Source: Pseudomonadota bacterium (GTDB lineage: Bacteria > Pseudomonadota > Alphaproteobacteria > Sphingomonadales > Sphingomonadaceae). From it: a stretch of DNA of 12,793 bases. Made by a program: the position numbers and the translations under genes. Below, one piece after another: positions 1 through 6,784 of the stretch; within the stretch, counting starts at the first letter, position 1, and each line of letters begins with the position of its first letter. The notes under the pieces were generated by a model. That model worked only from the letters and a program-made list of their open reading frames with translations. It was not told where the DNA came from and did not search any database. Location: positions 1 to 12,793 of the forward strand of contig JAFAEZ010000068.1 in NCBI GenBank assembly GCA_023423775.1, in the 5' to 3' direction.

Positions 1-31
1 GGCCAGGGGGAGCGGCCGCCGCGCAGCTCGA

Positions 32-376
32 CTATTCGGCGGCGATCGCCATCGTTTCGTCGAGCAAGAGGTGATCGCCCTCGTAGAGGCGATGAAAGAC
101 GTCCGGATAACCGTAATTGACCAGCCCGCGGCGCTGGAAGCTTGCGCCCGGGCTCGGGATGGCCGGCGGCGGCGCGATCGCCTGGATCGGCCGTACCGGC
201 GGCGCCGGCTTGTCGACGACGCTGTCCTTGAACAGCTCGCCGACATAGGAGCCGTCGAGCCGGTAGACATGGGTGCCGAGGATGCGGCCCAGCGGCCGGC
301 CCTCGAGGTCGTGGATGAAGTTGCTGAAACGGAAGCCGACGGGGTGCCCGTCGGTCTGGTAGATATACATCGCCAT
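32..376 (-). CDS. Small protein with three 16-residue repeats (possible 4-fold beta-flower family)
   Basis: This 114-residue protein has no signal peptide, membrane segment or catalytic motif that I can see. Its N-terminal half is three back-to-back 16-residue repeats, at residues 5-20, 21-36 and 37-52. Each follows the pattern aromatic/hydrophobic-x-x-x-(D/E)-G-x-x-(V/L)-G. A proline-rich linker follows (about 56-75), then a tail with a GYPDVFHRLYEGDHLL segment near residues 89-104. Short DG-x-x-(V/L)-G repeats of this kind recall the small family labelled '4-fold beta flower' in databases; that match is from memory and is tentative. The ATG at 376 is supported by a GAGGGG Shine-Dalgarno sequence seven to eight bases upstream. 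It lies 181 bases downstream of the DUF188 gene on the same strand and is probably a separate unit or the end of that operon. Its function is unknown. Confidence 0.75.
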   Translation of the reverse strand: MAMYIYQTDGHPVGFRFSNFIHDLEGRPLGRILGTHVYRLDGSYVGELFKDSVVDKPAPPVRPIQAIAPPPAIPSPGASFQRRGLVNYGYPDVFHRLYEGDHLLLDETMAIAAE

Positions 377-557
377 GATGTGCCCCTCACTCGCTCCGTC
401 AACCGAAACTGTGGTTAACGACGGAGCCAGAAGGTGGTCCGGCGGCTGTACGCCAGATGAATGAGCGTGCCGCTGCCGTTCAGCGTGGCGATCCGGCAGG
501 ACCAGCCGCCCGATAGCGAAGCCGAACGGTTGGTCGCAGCGCTAAAAGACGCGCAAA

Positions 558-1019
558 TCAGGAGCGGGCGAGGCGGCCGAGCGCTTCGTCGAGGGCCGAC
601 AGGAAACGCGAACGGTCGGCCTTGGCGAAGGGCGGCGGCCCACCGGCGATCGGATTGCCCATGCCCGCGCGCAGATCGGCCATGATGGCGCGGGTGGCGA
701 CGGCGGCGCCGATCGAATTGGCCGTGAACGGCTTGCCGTTCGGCCCGAGCACGGTCGCGCCCGCTTTGATGCAGCGATCGGCGAGCAGGATGTCCGCCGT
801 GACGACGACGCACTTGGCGTCGGCGGCCTCAGCAATCCAGTCATCGGCCGCATCGAAGCCGTCGCTGACCACGACGCGTTCGATCAGCGGATGGTCGGGC
901 ACGCGCAGATAGGCGTTGCTGACCAATGTGACCGGCACCTGCCGGCGGAAGGCGACTTTGTAGATCTCCTCCTTGACCGGACAGGCGTCGGCATCGACGA
1001 GGATCCGCAGGACGCTCAT
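558..1019 (-). CDS. YaiI/YqxD family protein (DUF188, UPF0178)
   Basis: This 153-residue protein has the usual length and the hallmarks of the YaiI/YqxD (DUF188) family. The N-terminal DADACPVK motif is at residues 9-16, with D9 and D11. A DGFDAADDW stretch lies at 53-61, a VVTAD strand at 72-76 with D81 nearby, and the GKPFTANSIG signature at 95-104. The family is predicted to have a PIN-like nuclease fold with clustered acidic residues. Its biological role is not established, so nuclease activity is an inference. The start is nine bases after the helicase stop codon, with no obvious Shine-Dalgarno sequence, so translation is probably coupled to the helicase. The last dozen residues are ordinary for the family and the gene looks intact. 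Confidence 0.93.
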   Translation of the reverse strand: MSVLRILVDADACPVKEEIYKVAFRRQVPVTLVSNAYLRVPDHPLIERVVVSDGFDAADDWIAEAADAKCVVVTADILLADRCIKAGATVLGPNGKPFTANSIGAAVATRAIMADLRAGMGNPIAGGPPPFAKADRSRFLSALDEALGRLARS

Positions 1020-1028
1020 CGCGAGAGC

Positions 1029-2942
1029 TTACCGGTCCCGGTTAGGCTTGGCCCGATAGGGGGGCTTGCCGCCGCGCGGCGGCGTCGGCCGATCACCGCG
1101 CGGCCCCGACGGACGATCGCCTCGCGGACCCAGGGGACGGTCGCCACGCGGCGCGAATGTCCGCTCCGCGCGCGCACCGGAGGTCCCATCGTCGCGAGGT
1201 CCAGATGGACGCTCTGCACGCGGACCCAGCGGGCGGTCGCCACGCGGACCCGACGAACGATCGCCACGGGGCGGAAACGGACGATCGCCCTGCGACGGGC
1301 CGGTGCGGCGGTTGGCGCGCGCTTCCTCGCGGGGCTTGCCCTGGAAGGGCTCGATGCGGACGCCGCCCTCGCCTTCGGGGTCGCCGCCCTCGGTACGCTT
1401 CAGCGCGGCCGCGAACTTCCCCGCAATGGCGCGCGGGATCTCGAACATGGTCTCGCCGGTGGCGATGCGGATCGCGCCGATCTCGTTCTTGGTGATGTGG
1501 CCGCGGCGGCACAGCAACGGCAGGATCCAGCGCGGATCGGCATTATGGCGGCGGCCGATATCCATCCGGAACCAGACCGTGTCCTCGAAGCCGGGCCGCG
1601 GCCCCATCTCGCGCTGCGGACGCTCGCTTCCGCTCTGGTCGAGCAGTTCCTCGGGCGCCGGCATCTTGGCGCGGTGCGCCTGCACGAGCGCCGCGGCCAG
1701 TTCCTCGGGCGTGCGCTCGGCGAGCAGGCGCTGCGCGATCTCGCGATCCTCATCGTCGACCTCGATCGGCTCGAGCAGGGTCGCGAGCAGCCGCTCGCGA
1801 TCGTTCTTGCGAATGTCGTCCGAAGTCGGCGCCGGCACCCATTCGGCCGGAATCTTGGCGCCGCGCAGCATCATGTCGACGCGCTTGCGGCGGGGATAAG
1901 GCACCAGCAGCACGGCCGTGCCCTTCTTGCCGGCGCGGCCGGTGCGGCCCGAGCGGTGCTGCAGCGTCTCGGCATCGCGCGGCAGCTCGACGTGGACGAC
2001 CAGGCTCAAGGTCGGCAGATCGATGCCGCGGGCGGCGACGTCGGTGGCCACGCAGACACGGGCGCGGCGGTCGCGCAAGGCCTGCAGCGCCGCGTTGCGC
2101 TCGTTCTGGCTGTGCTCGCCCGACAGCGCCACCGCTGCGAAGCCACGCTCCGTCAGGCTGGCATGGAGCCTCCGCACATTGTCGCGCGTCGCGCAGAACA
2201 GCATCGCGGTCTCGGCCTCGTGGAGGCGGAGCAGGTTGACGACGGCATTCTCGATGTCGGCCGGGGCGACCGCGATTGCCTGGTAGCTGATGTCGCCATG
2301 ACCGCGATCCTCGCCCACGGTCGAGATGCGCAGCGCGTCGCGCTGGTAGCGCTTGGCGAGCGCCACGATCGGCTTGGGCATGGTCGCCGAGAACAGCAAA
2401 GTGCGGCGCTCGGCCGGGGTCGCGTCGAGAATCTCCTCGAGATCCTCGCGGAAGCCCATGTCGAGCATCTCGTCCGCCTCGTCGAGGACGACGGCGCGGA
2501 GGTTGCGAAGGTCGAGCGCACCGCGCTCGAGATGGTCGCGCAGGCGGCCCGGCGTGCCGACCACGATATGCGCGCCCTGGGCGAGGTTGCGGCGCTCCTT
2601 GGACGCGTCCATGCCGCCGACGCAGGTGGCGATGCGAGCGCCCGCCTTGCCGTAGAGCCAGATCAGCTCGCGGCTGACCTGCAGCGCCAGCTCGCGCGTC
2701 GGCGCGATGATCAGCGCCAGCGGTTCGCGGACATAGGCCGCCTCGCCGTTCGGCTCGATGAGCTGCGGCGCCATCGCGAGGCCGAAGGCGACGGTCTTGC
2801 CGGAACCGGTCTGGGCGGAGACCACGAGGTCGCGGCCTTCGGCTTCGGGCTCGAGGACGGCGGCCTGGACCGGAGTCGGGGCCTCATAGCCACGGGCGGC
2901 GAGAGCCTCCTGAAGCGGCGCGGGAAGATTCGAGAATGGCAT
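1029..2942 (-). CDS. DEAD-box ATP-dependent RNA helicase with DbpA-type RNA-binding domain
   Basis: This 637-residue cytoplasmic RNA helicase unwinds or remodels RNA using ATP. It is probably a ribosome-assembly or cold-adaptation helicase of the DeaD/DbpA kind. Motifs in order are the Q motif (F3 and PTPVQ 22-26), motif I AQTGSGKT 43-50, Ia PTRELALQ 81-88, TPGR 130-133, motif II DEAD 154-157, motif III SAT 185-187, motif V ATDVAARGID 299-308 and motif VI HRSGRTGRAG 329-338. Residues about 455-516 match the DbpA RNA-binding domain (VWFRMDIGRRHNADP...). From 550 onward the tail is a basic RGD/PSG octapeptide repeat. I chose the ATG at 2942 because the protein begins with the Q-motif phenylalanine, a GGAA ribosome site lies just upstream, and the longer frame (to 3044) would add a non-family N-terminus overlapping the flavoprotein gene. 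It follows that gene by 59 bases, with no terminator between them. Confidence 0.95.
   Translation of the reverse strand: MPFSNLPAPLQEALAARGYEAPTPVQAAVLEPEAEGRDLVVSAQTGSGKTVAFGLAMAPQLIEPNGEAAYVREPLALIIAPTRELALQVSRELIWLYGKAGARIATCVGGMDASKERRNLAQGAHIVVGTPGRLRDHLERGALDLRNLRAVVLDEADEMLDMGFREDLEEILDATPAERRTLLFSATMPKPIVALAKRYQRDALRISTVGEDRGHGDISYQAIAVAPADIENAVVNLLRLHEAETAMLFCATRDNVRRLHASLTERGFAAVALSGEHSQNERNAALQALRDRRARVCVATDVAARGIDLPTLSLVVHVELPRDAETLQHRSGRTGRAGKKGTAVLLVPYPRRKRVDMMLRGAKIPAEWVPAPTSDDIRKNDRERLLATLLEPIEVDDEDREIAQRLLAERTPEELAAALVQAHRAKMPAPEELLDQSGSERPQREMGPRPGFEDTVWFRMDIGRRHNADPRWILPLLCRRGHITKNEIGAIRIATGETMFEIPRAIAGKFAAALKRTEGGDPEGEGGVRIEPFQGKPREEARANRRTGPSQGDRPFPPRGDRSSGPRGDRPLGPRAERPSGPRDDGTSGARAERTFAPRGDRPLGPRGDRPSGPRGDRPTPPRGGKPPYRAKPNRDR
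1056..1295 (-). repeat. 24-base tandem repeat encoding an octapeptide tail in the helicase
   Basis: Ten consecutive 24-base units encode the helicase residues 550-629. The consensus octapeptide is PRGDRPxG. Units at 558-565, 566-573, 598-605, 606-613 and 614-621 are close to consensus. Those at 574-581, 582-589 and 590-597 have drifted, with AER or DDG in place of GDR, and the first and last units are partial. The strict 8-residue period with no insertion shows that the tail grew by in-frame duplication. Such Arg/Gly-rich tails in DEAD-box proteins usually bind RNA non-specifically and are disordered; that is family knowledge, not visible here. Confidence 0.85.
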
Positions 2943-3001
2943 GCTGTTCCAATTGGGTCGTGCCGCCGTGAGCGACAAGGGTAGAAAAGGTGGTTTTGAG
3001 G

Positions 3002-4183
3002 CTAGAGGACTTGGCCGGCGGCCCAGCCGCTCGCCCATGCCCACTGAAAATTATATCCGCCGAGCCACCCGGTGACGTCGACTGCTTCGCCGATCGCATA
3101 CAGCCCCGGAACGCTTTTGGCTTCCATTGTTTGCGAGGACAGTCCGTCGGTGCTGATTCCGCCGGCCGTGACCTCGGCCTTGCCGAAGCCTTCGGTGCCG
3201 TTCGGGTTGAACTGCCAGTCGGCAAGACGGCGGCCCGCCTCCTCCAGCTTGCGATCGGGCAGATTGGCAAGCTCGCCCCACAGGCCGATCTTCTTGGCCA
3301 GCGTCTCGGCGAGCCGCGCAGGAAGCTGCTCGCCGAGCAAGGTGTGGAAATGCGTGCGCGGCCGCTCGCGCTTGGCCGTAATCGCCCAGTCCGGCTCCTG
3401 CGACGGCAGGAAGTCGATGCCGACCGGCTGGCCGTGGCGCCAGTAGGACGAGATTTGCAGGATCGCCGGGCCGGACAGGCCCTTGTGCGTAAACAAAGCC
3501 GCCTCGCGGAAGCGCGCCTTGCCCGCCTTCGCCACCACTTCGGTCGCGACTCCGGAAAGCTCGCGGAACAGGACCTCGTCGCCACCCAGCGTCAGCGGCA
3601 CCAGGGCCGGGCGCGGCTCGACCACCTTCAGTCCGAACTGGCGGGCAAGGTCGTAGGCGAAGCCGGTCGCGCCCATCTTGGGGATCGAGGGGCCGCCCGT
3701 GGCAATCACCAGAGCCGGCGCTACTGCCGCCGCATCGCCATGGAGGACCGTGAAGCGGCCATCGGCATGGCTCACCTCGCGGACCGGGCTGCCCAAAGCG
3801 ATCCGGACCGCGCCCTTGGCGCATTCCTCCAGCAGCATATGGACGATCTGCCGCGAGGAGCCGTCGCAGAAGAGCTGCCCGAGCGTCTTTTCGTGCCAGG
3901 CGATGCGGTGGCGGTCGACGAGGTCGATGAAGTCCTGCGCGGTGTAACGGCGCAACGCCGACTTCATGAAATGCGGGTTCGCCGAAATGTAGCGGTCGGG
4001 CGCGGTGTGGATGTTGGTGAAGTTGCAGCGCCCGCCGCCCGAGATCAGGATCTTCTTGCCGGCCTGGTCGGCATGGTCGACGAGCAACACCCGCCGTCCT
4101 CTTTGTCCGGCGACGGCGGCGCACATCAGCCCGGCGCCGCCGGCGCCGAGGATGATCGCGTCATATTGGAGCGGCTGGTTCAG
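3002..4183 (-). CDS. BaiN/HI0933-family FAD-dependent oxidoreductase
   Basis: This is a flavoprotein of the HI0933/YhiN/BaiN family, also named aminoacetone-oxidase-like, with unknown natural substrate. With the start used here it is 393 residues. The dinucleotide-binding motif GAGGAG is at residues 13-18 after strand YDAIIL, the family signature GKKILISGGGRCN at 42-54, an ATGGPSIPKMG loop in the middle, and a C-terminal GLYAIGEAVDVTGWLGGYN flavin-contact motif. The first in-frame ATG is at 4126, but starting there removes the whole Rossmann glycine motif, so it cannot be the true start. No ATG, GTG or TTG lies between there and well inside prfC. A CTG at 4183 overlaps the prfC stop as CTGA and sits six bases after an AAGGA Shine-Dalgarno sequence, so I take it as the start. 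Translation is probably coupled to prfC. Confidence 0.9.
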   Translation of the reverse strand: MNQPLQYDAIILGAGGAGLMCAAVAGQRGRRVLLVDHADQAGKKILISGGGRCNFTNIHTAPDRYISANPHFMKSALRRYTAQDFIDLVDRHRIAWHEKTLGQLFCDGSSRQIVHMLLEECAKGAVRIALGSPVREVSHADGRFTVLHGDAAAVAPALVIATGGPSIPKMGATGFAYDLARQFGLKVVEPRPALVPLTLGGDEVLFRELSGVATEVVAKAGKARFREAALFTHKGLSGPAILQISSYWRHGQPVGIDFLPSQEPDWAITAKRERPRTHFHTLLGEQLPARLAETLAKKIGLWGELANLPDRKLEEAGRRLADWQFNPNGTEGFGKAEVTAGGISTDGLSSQTMEAKSVPGLYAIGEAVDVTGWLGGYNFQWAWASGWAAGQVL

Positions 4184-5769
4184 CTGCGTTCCTTCGTCGC
4201 CGTGAAGCGAATGTTGGGATTGCGCTGCTCGTGGAAGCTCAGCTCCCAGAGGTCCTTCGCCATGAACACCGGCGCGCCATCGCGGTCGGTCGCAACCGCG
4301 CTTTTGTGGCCGTCGACGAACGCTTTCAGGTCGGCCGGATTGTCGGCCGAGATCCAGCGCGCCGTGTCCCAGGGCGAGGGCTCGAACCGCGCGTCCACCT
4401 TATATTCGACGTCGAGCCGCGAAATCAGCACTTCGAGCTGGAGCTGGCCGACCACGCCGACGATCCAGTTGGCGCCGATCGAGGGGTAGAAGACCTGGGT
4501 CACGCCCTCCTCCGCCATGTCGTCGAGCGCCTTGCGGAGCTGCTTGGTCTTGGTCGGATCGCCGAGCACCACGCGTCGCAATATCTCGGGCGCGAAATTG
4601 GGCAGGCCGGTGAAGCTGATCGACGCGTCCTCGGTCAGCGTGTCTCCGACGCGCAAAGTGCCGTGGTTGGGAATGCCGATAATGTCGCCCGGGAAGGCCT
4701 CGTCGGCCAATTCGCGGTTCTGCGCGAAGAACAGGATCGGGCTGTGCACCGCGATCGCCTTGCCGGTCGAAGGCTGGAGCAATTTCATGCCGCGCTTGAA
4801 GCGGCCCGAGCAGAGCCGCATGAACGCGACGCGGTCGCGATGCTGCGGGTTCATGTTGGCCTGGACCTTGAAGATGAAGCCCGAGACCGCGTCATGGTCG
4901 GGATCGACCGGGCCCGCCGTGGTCGGTTGCGGCAGCGGCGACGGGGCGTGCTCGCCCAGCGCCGCGATCAGTTCGGCGACGCCGAATTCCTTAAGCGCCG
5001 ATCCGAAATAGACCGGCGTCAGGTCGCCGGCGAGATAGGCGGCGGAGTCGAAGCTCGGATAGGCCGCCACCGCCAGCGAGGCTTCCTCGCGCAGCTTGGC
5101 GAGCCCCTCGGCGGACACCGTGTCGGCGAGCTTGGGATCGTCCATACCCTCGAACTGGACGGTGTCGCCTTCGAAATGGCCGCTATCGTCCTTGGACGGC
5201 CGATGGAGACGGTCGTGGACGAGGTCGTAGACCCCCTCGAACTCGCCGCCCATGCCGACCGGCCAGCTCATCGGCGCGACGTCGAGCGCGAGCACGTCGG
5301 CGATCTCGTCGAGCAGCTCGAACGGCGCCTTGCCTTCACGGTCGACCTTGTTGACGAAGGTGATGATCGGCACGTTGCGCAGCCGGCAGACCTCGAACAA
5401 TTTGCGGGTTTGCGTCTCGATGCCGCGTGCCGCGTCGATCACCATCACGGCGCTGTCGACTGCGGTGAGCGTGCGATACGTATCCTCCGAGAAATCCTCG
5501 TGGCCCGGCGTGTCGAGCAGATTGTAGGTCACGCCCTTATGCTCGAACGTCATCACCGAGCTGGTGACCGAGATGCCGCGCTGCTGCTCGATCTTCATCC
5601 AGTCCGAGCGCGCACGGCGGCTGGCGCCCCGCGCCTTGACCTCGCCGGCGAGATGGATGGCGCCGCCGAACAGCAGCAGCTTCTCGGTCAGCGTCGTCTT
5701 GCCGGCGTCCGGGTGCGAGATGATGGCAAAGGTGCGCCGGTCGGGACGGCCGGTCGGTCGGTTCAGCAT
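4180..5769 (-). CDS. prfC: Peptide chain release factor 3 (RF3)
   Basis: RF3 is the translational GTPase that removes RF1/RF2 from the ribosome after peptide release. The protein is 529 residues, the normal length. GTPase motifs are intact: G1 SHPDAGKT at 18-25, G2 RGISVTSS at 64-71, G3 DTPGHEDF at 86-93 and G4 NKVD at 140-143. The SHPDAGKT and RGISVTSSVM sequences and the LAGEVKARGASRRARSDWM stretch after G1 separate RF3 from EF-G. The elongation-factor-like domain 2 (FIFKVQANMNPQHRDRVAFMR region) and an RF3 C-terminal domain ending near SFHEQRNP follow. The ATG at 5769 gives the standard N-terminus, with a weak upstream GGAT ribosome site. It is the first gene of the minus-strand group and its stop overlaps the start of the flavoprotein gene. 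Its promoter must lie in the divergent region to its right. Confidence 0.98.
   Translation of the reverse strand: MLNRPTGRPDRRTFAIISHPDAGKTTLTEKLLLFGGAIHLAGEVKARGASRRARSDWMKIEQQRGISVTSSVMTFEHKGVTYNLLDTPGHEDFSEDTYRTLTAVDSAVMVIDAARGIETQTRKLFEVCRLRNVPIITFVNKVDREGKAPFELLDEIADVLALDVAPMSWPVGMGGEFEGVYDLVHDRLHRPSKDDSGHFEGDTVQFEGMDDPKLADTVSAEGLAKLREEASLAVAAYPSFDSAAYLAGDLTPVYFGSALKEFGVAELIAALGEHAPSPLPQPTTAGPVDPDHDAVSGFIFKVQANMNPQHRDRVAFMRLCSGRFKRGMKLLQPSTGKAIAVHSPILFFAQNRELADEAFPGDIIGIPNHGTLRVGDTLTEDASISFTGLPNFAPEILRRVVLGDPTKTKQLRKALDDMAEEGVTQVFYPSIGANWIVGVVGQLQLEVLISRLDVEYKVDARFEPSPWDTARWISADNPADLKAFVDGHKSAVATDRDGAPVFMAKDLWELSFHEQRNPNIRFTATKERS
4190..4194 (-). promoter_or_regulatory. Ribosome-binding site deciding the CTG start of the flavoprotein
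   Basis: On the minus strand the last codons of prfC contain AAGGA, followed by six bases and then CTGA, where the CTG start of the flavoprotein overlaps the TGA stop of prfC. The spacing is typical for a Shine-Dalgarno sequence. It is what makes the non-standard start credible. Confidence 0.6.
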
Positions 5770-5912
5770 GCGGGGATCCGTGGATGAGCGTTCCGCGGGC
5801 CCATAGCAAAGCCGCGCCGGAAAGGCGAGGCGGTGGCATTACGGACCGCTAAGACGCTGCGAAAGCAGGGTTTCGCGTATCGGAGGCGTTGCAATTCAAC
5901 TTTTTCGGTAGA

Positions 5913-5996
5913 GATTGTGGCAGACACATAACCAATTGGATTCAATGATGTTTCGGACGAAAACCAGCCCAGGTGTATTAGTCATGTGCCACAATC
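5913..5996. repeat. Perfect 10-base inverted repeat with 64-base spacer
   Basis: GATTGTGGCA at 5913-5922 is the exact reverse complement of TGCCACAATC at 5987-5996. The arms do not extend further. The spacer contains the CCAATTGG palindrome. In an AT-richer control region this fits a pair of operator half-sites bridged by a DNA-binding protein, or a stem in a transcript crossing the region. Neither is proven. Confidence 0.55.
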
Positions 5997-6026
5997 CACA
6001 GCCGACTGGCCACATGAGCGCCACAT
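5988..6026 (+). repeat. Helically phased GCCACA direct repeats upstream of the barrel gene
   Basis: GCCACA occurs at 5988, 6009 and 6020, giving spacings of 21 and 11 bases, about two and one turns of the helix. The last two copies are both GCCACAT. A reverse-complement copy, TGTGGC, lies at 5916-5921 inside the left arm of the inverted repeat. Same-face spacing is typical of cooperative regulator sites, but a short motif can recur by chance. Confidence 0.35.
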
Positions 6027-6082
6027 TTCCCCTCTCAATCCGGTCTCGCTTCTCCTGAGAGAACCACAGAAAGGGATTACAA

Positions 6083-6655
6083 ATGAAGCGCATCGCTCTT
6101 GCCGCCGTTGCGGCCACCGTCATCGCAGCCCCCGCTTTCGCGGCTCCGTCGGGCCCCCGCATCGAAGGCCTCGTCGGCTACGATCACGCCCAGGTCGACC
6201 TCACCGACCTCGGCGGCAACGATGAGGACGCCGGCGGCGTCGTCTACGGCGTCGGCATCGGCTACGACTTCGCGTTCGGCGCCAACGGCGCGTTCGGCAT
6301 CGACGCCGAGATCACCGACTCCACCGCTGACATCGAATTCGTCGATGGCACCGACAGCGCCAAGCTCGCCGTCGGTCGCGACCTCTATGTCGGTGGCCGC
6401 TACACCGCCGCCATCAACGACAACGTGAACCTCTACGCCAAGCTCGGCTACACCAACGCCCGCGTCAAGGCGTCGGCCACCACCGGCGGCACCACGGTCA
6501 GCGATTCCGCTAACGCGGACGGCGTTCGCGCCGGTCTCGGCGCGCAGTTCGCGATCGGCCCGAATTCGTTCGTGGGCACCGAGTATCGCTACTCGAACTA
6601 CGAGGGCGACTTCTCGCGTCACCAGGCGGTCGCCACGTTCGGCTTCCGCTTCTAA
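6083..6655 (+). CDS. Outer-membrane beta-barrel protein (OmpA-like/Omp25 type)
   Basis: This 190-residue exported protein has a classic signal peptide. KR is followed by an Ala/Val-rich core, with AFA at 18-20 and likely cleavage after residue 20. The mature part of about 170 residues alternates polar and hydrophobic residues in amphipathic strands separated by Asp/Asn/Gly-rich turns. These include VVYGVGIGYDFAF, KLAVGRDLYVGGRYTAAI, NLYAKLGYTNARVKA and VGTEYRYSNYEG, and the chain ends in the strand AVATFGFRF. A terminal phenylalanine on the last strand is the usual signal for outer-membrane barrel insertion. Size and strand number fit the small 8-stranded 'outer membrane beta-barrel' or porin-family proteins common in alphaproteobacteria. 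There is no OmpA peptidoglycan-binding domain. It is probably structural or a small channel; no substrate can be inferred. It has a good AAGGGA ribosome site and is a single-gene unit closed by a strong terminator. Confidence 0.9.
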   Translation: MKRIALAAVAATVIAAPAFAAPSGPRIEGLVGYDHAQVDLTDLGGNDEDAGGVVYGVGIGYDFAFGANGAFGIDAEITDSTADIEFVDGTDSAKLAVGRDLYVGGRYTAAINDNVNLYAKLGYTNARVKASATTGGTTVSDSANADGVRAGLGAQFAIGPNSFVGTEYRYSNYEGDFSRHQAVATFGFRF

Positions 6656-6682
6656 GAGGCTTTCGTCCCTTCAGAGGAATTG

Positions 6683-6714
6683 GGGAGGGAGCGCTCGGCG
6701 CTTCCTCCCTTTTT
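6683..6714 (+). terminator. Intrinsic terminator after the barrel gene
   Basis: An 11-base-pair stem (GGGAGGGAGCG with CGCTTCCTCCC, one G-U wobble) closes a five-base loop and is followed at once by TTTTT. It starts 27 bases after the barrel-gene stop and is the clearest terminator in the window. It isolates the barrel gene from glcB. Confidence 0.9.
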
Positions 6715-6724
6715 CTATGCCCTA

Positions 6725-6753
6725 TTGATGCGGCGGCGCGGCTCGAACATAGC
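6725..6753 (+). promoter_or_regulatory. Candidate promoter of glcB
   Basis: TTGATG (6725-6730) and CATAGC (6748-6753) are separated by 17 bases. The first matches four of six bases of the -35 consensus and the second three of six of the -10 consensus. It lies just after the terminator and would start transcription near 6760, about 25 bases before the TTG start. Position supports it; the -10 box is weak. Confidence 0.35.
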
Positions 6754-6772
6754 GGAGCCCGCACGCACCGAT

Positions 6773-6778
6773 AGGGGA
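6773..6778 (+). promoter_or_regulatory. Ribosome-binding site deciding the TTG start of glcB
   Basis: AGGGGA lies six bases before the TTG at 6785. The two upstream in-frame ATGs, at 6680 and 6728, fall in the terminator and the candidate promoter and lack such a site. Confidence 0.7.
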
Positions 6779-6784
6779 CCAGCC

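Larger units (their letters stand above)
5770..6082. other. Divergent intergenic region between prfC and the outer-membrane barrel gene
   Basis: This 313-base gap is more AT-rich in its middle (about 5885-5985) than the flanking genes, as expected for control DNA serving both directions. It holds an inverted repeat and phased GCCACA motifs, listed separately. A short dyad GCGAAA-6-TTTCGC lies at 5859-5876, a CCAATTGG palindrome at 5932-5939, and a bulged hairpin (GGTCTC with GAGAACC) at 6042-6065 in the barrel-gene leader. A good ribosome site AAGGGA (6071-6076) lies six bases before the barrel-gene ATG. Possible plus-strand -10 boxes are CATAAC (5927-5932) and TATTAG (5976-5981), but neither has a convincing -35 box. 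I could not assign a promoter for prfC. No small open frame here looks coding. Confidence 0.6.

Noticed and set aside
415..813. A 132-codon minus-strand frame running from inside the DUF188 gene into the 377-557 gap
   Set aside because: Most of it is a frame shadow of DUF188. The part within the 181-base gap (ending ...RRTTFWLRR) has no own start with a ribosome site and no recognisable family. I see no gene, terminator or clear promoter in that gap.
891..2984. A 697-codon open frame on the plus strand opposite the helicase gene
   Set aside because: The minus-strand frame encodes a complete helicase with all motifs. The antisense product is Arg/Ala/Gly-rich with no domain, a shadow of GC-biased third positions. 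The long open frames at 2990-4489, 4231-5787, 6722-8134 (minus) and 9807-11381 (minus) are rejected for the same reason.
2943..3044. Extended N-terminus for the helicase from an ATG at 3044
   Set aside because: It adds 34 residues unlike the family, overlaps the end of the flavoprotein gene and has no good ribosome site, whereas the ATG at 2942 places the Q motif at the normal position.
5763..5945. Small minus-strand frame of 60 codons upstream of prfC
   Set aside because: No ribosome site, no recognisable features, and it ends just inside prfC in another frame. It lies in the control region and looks like chance.
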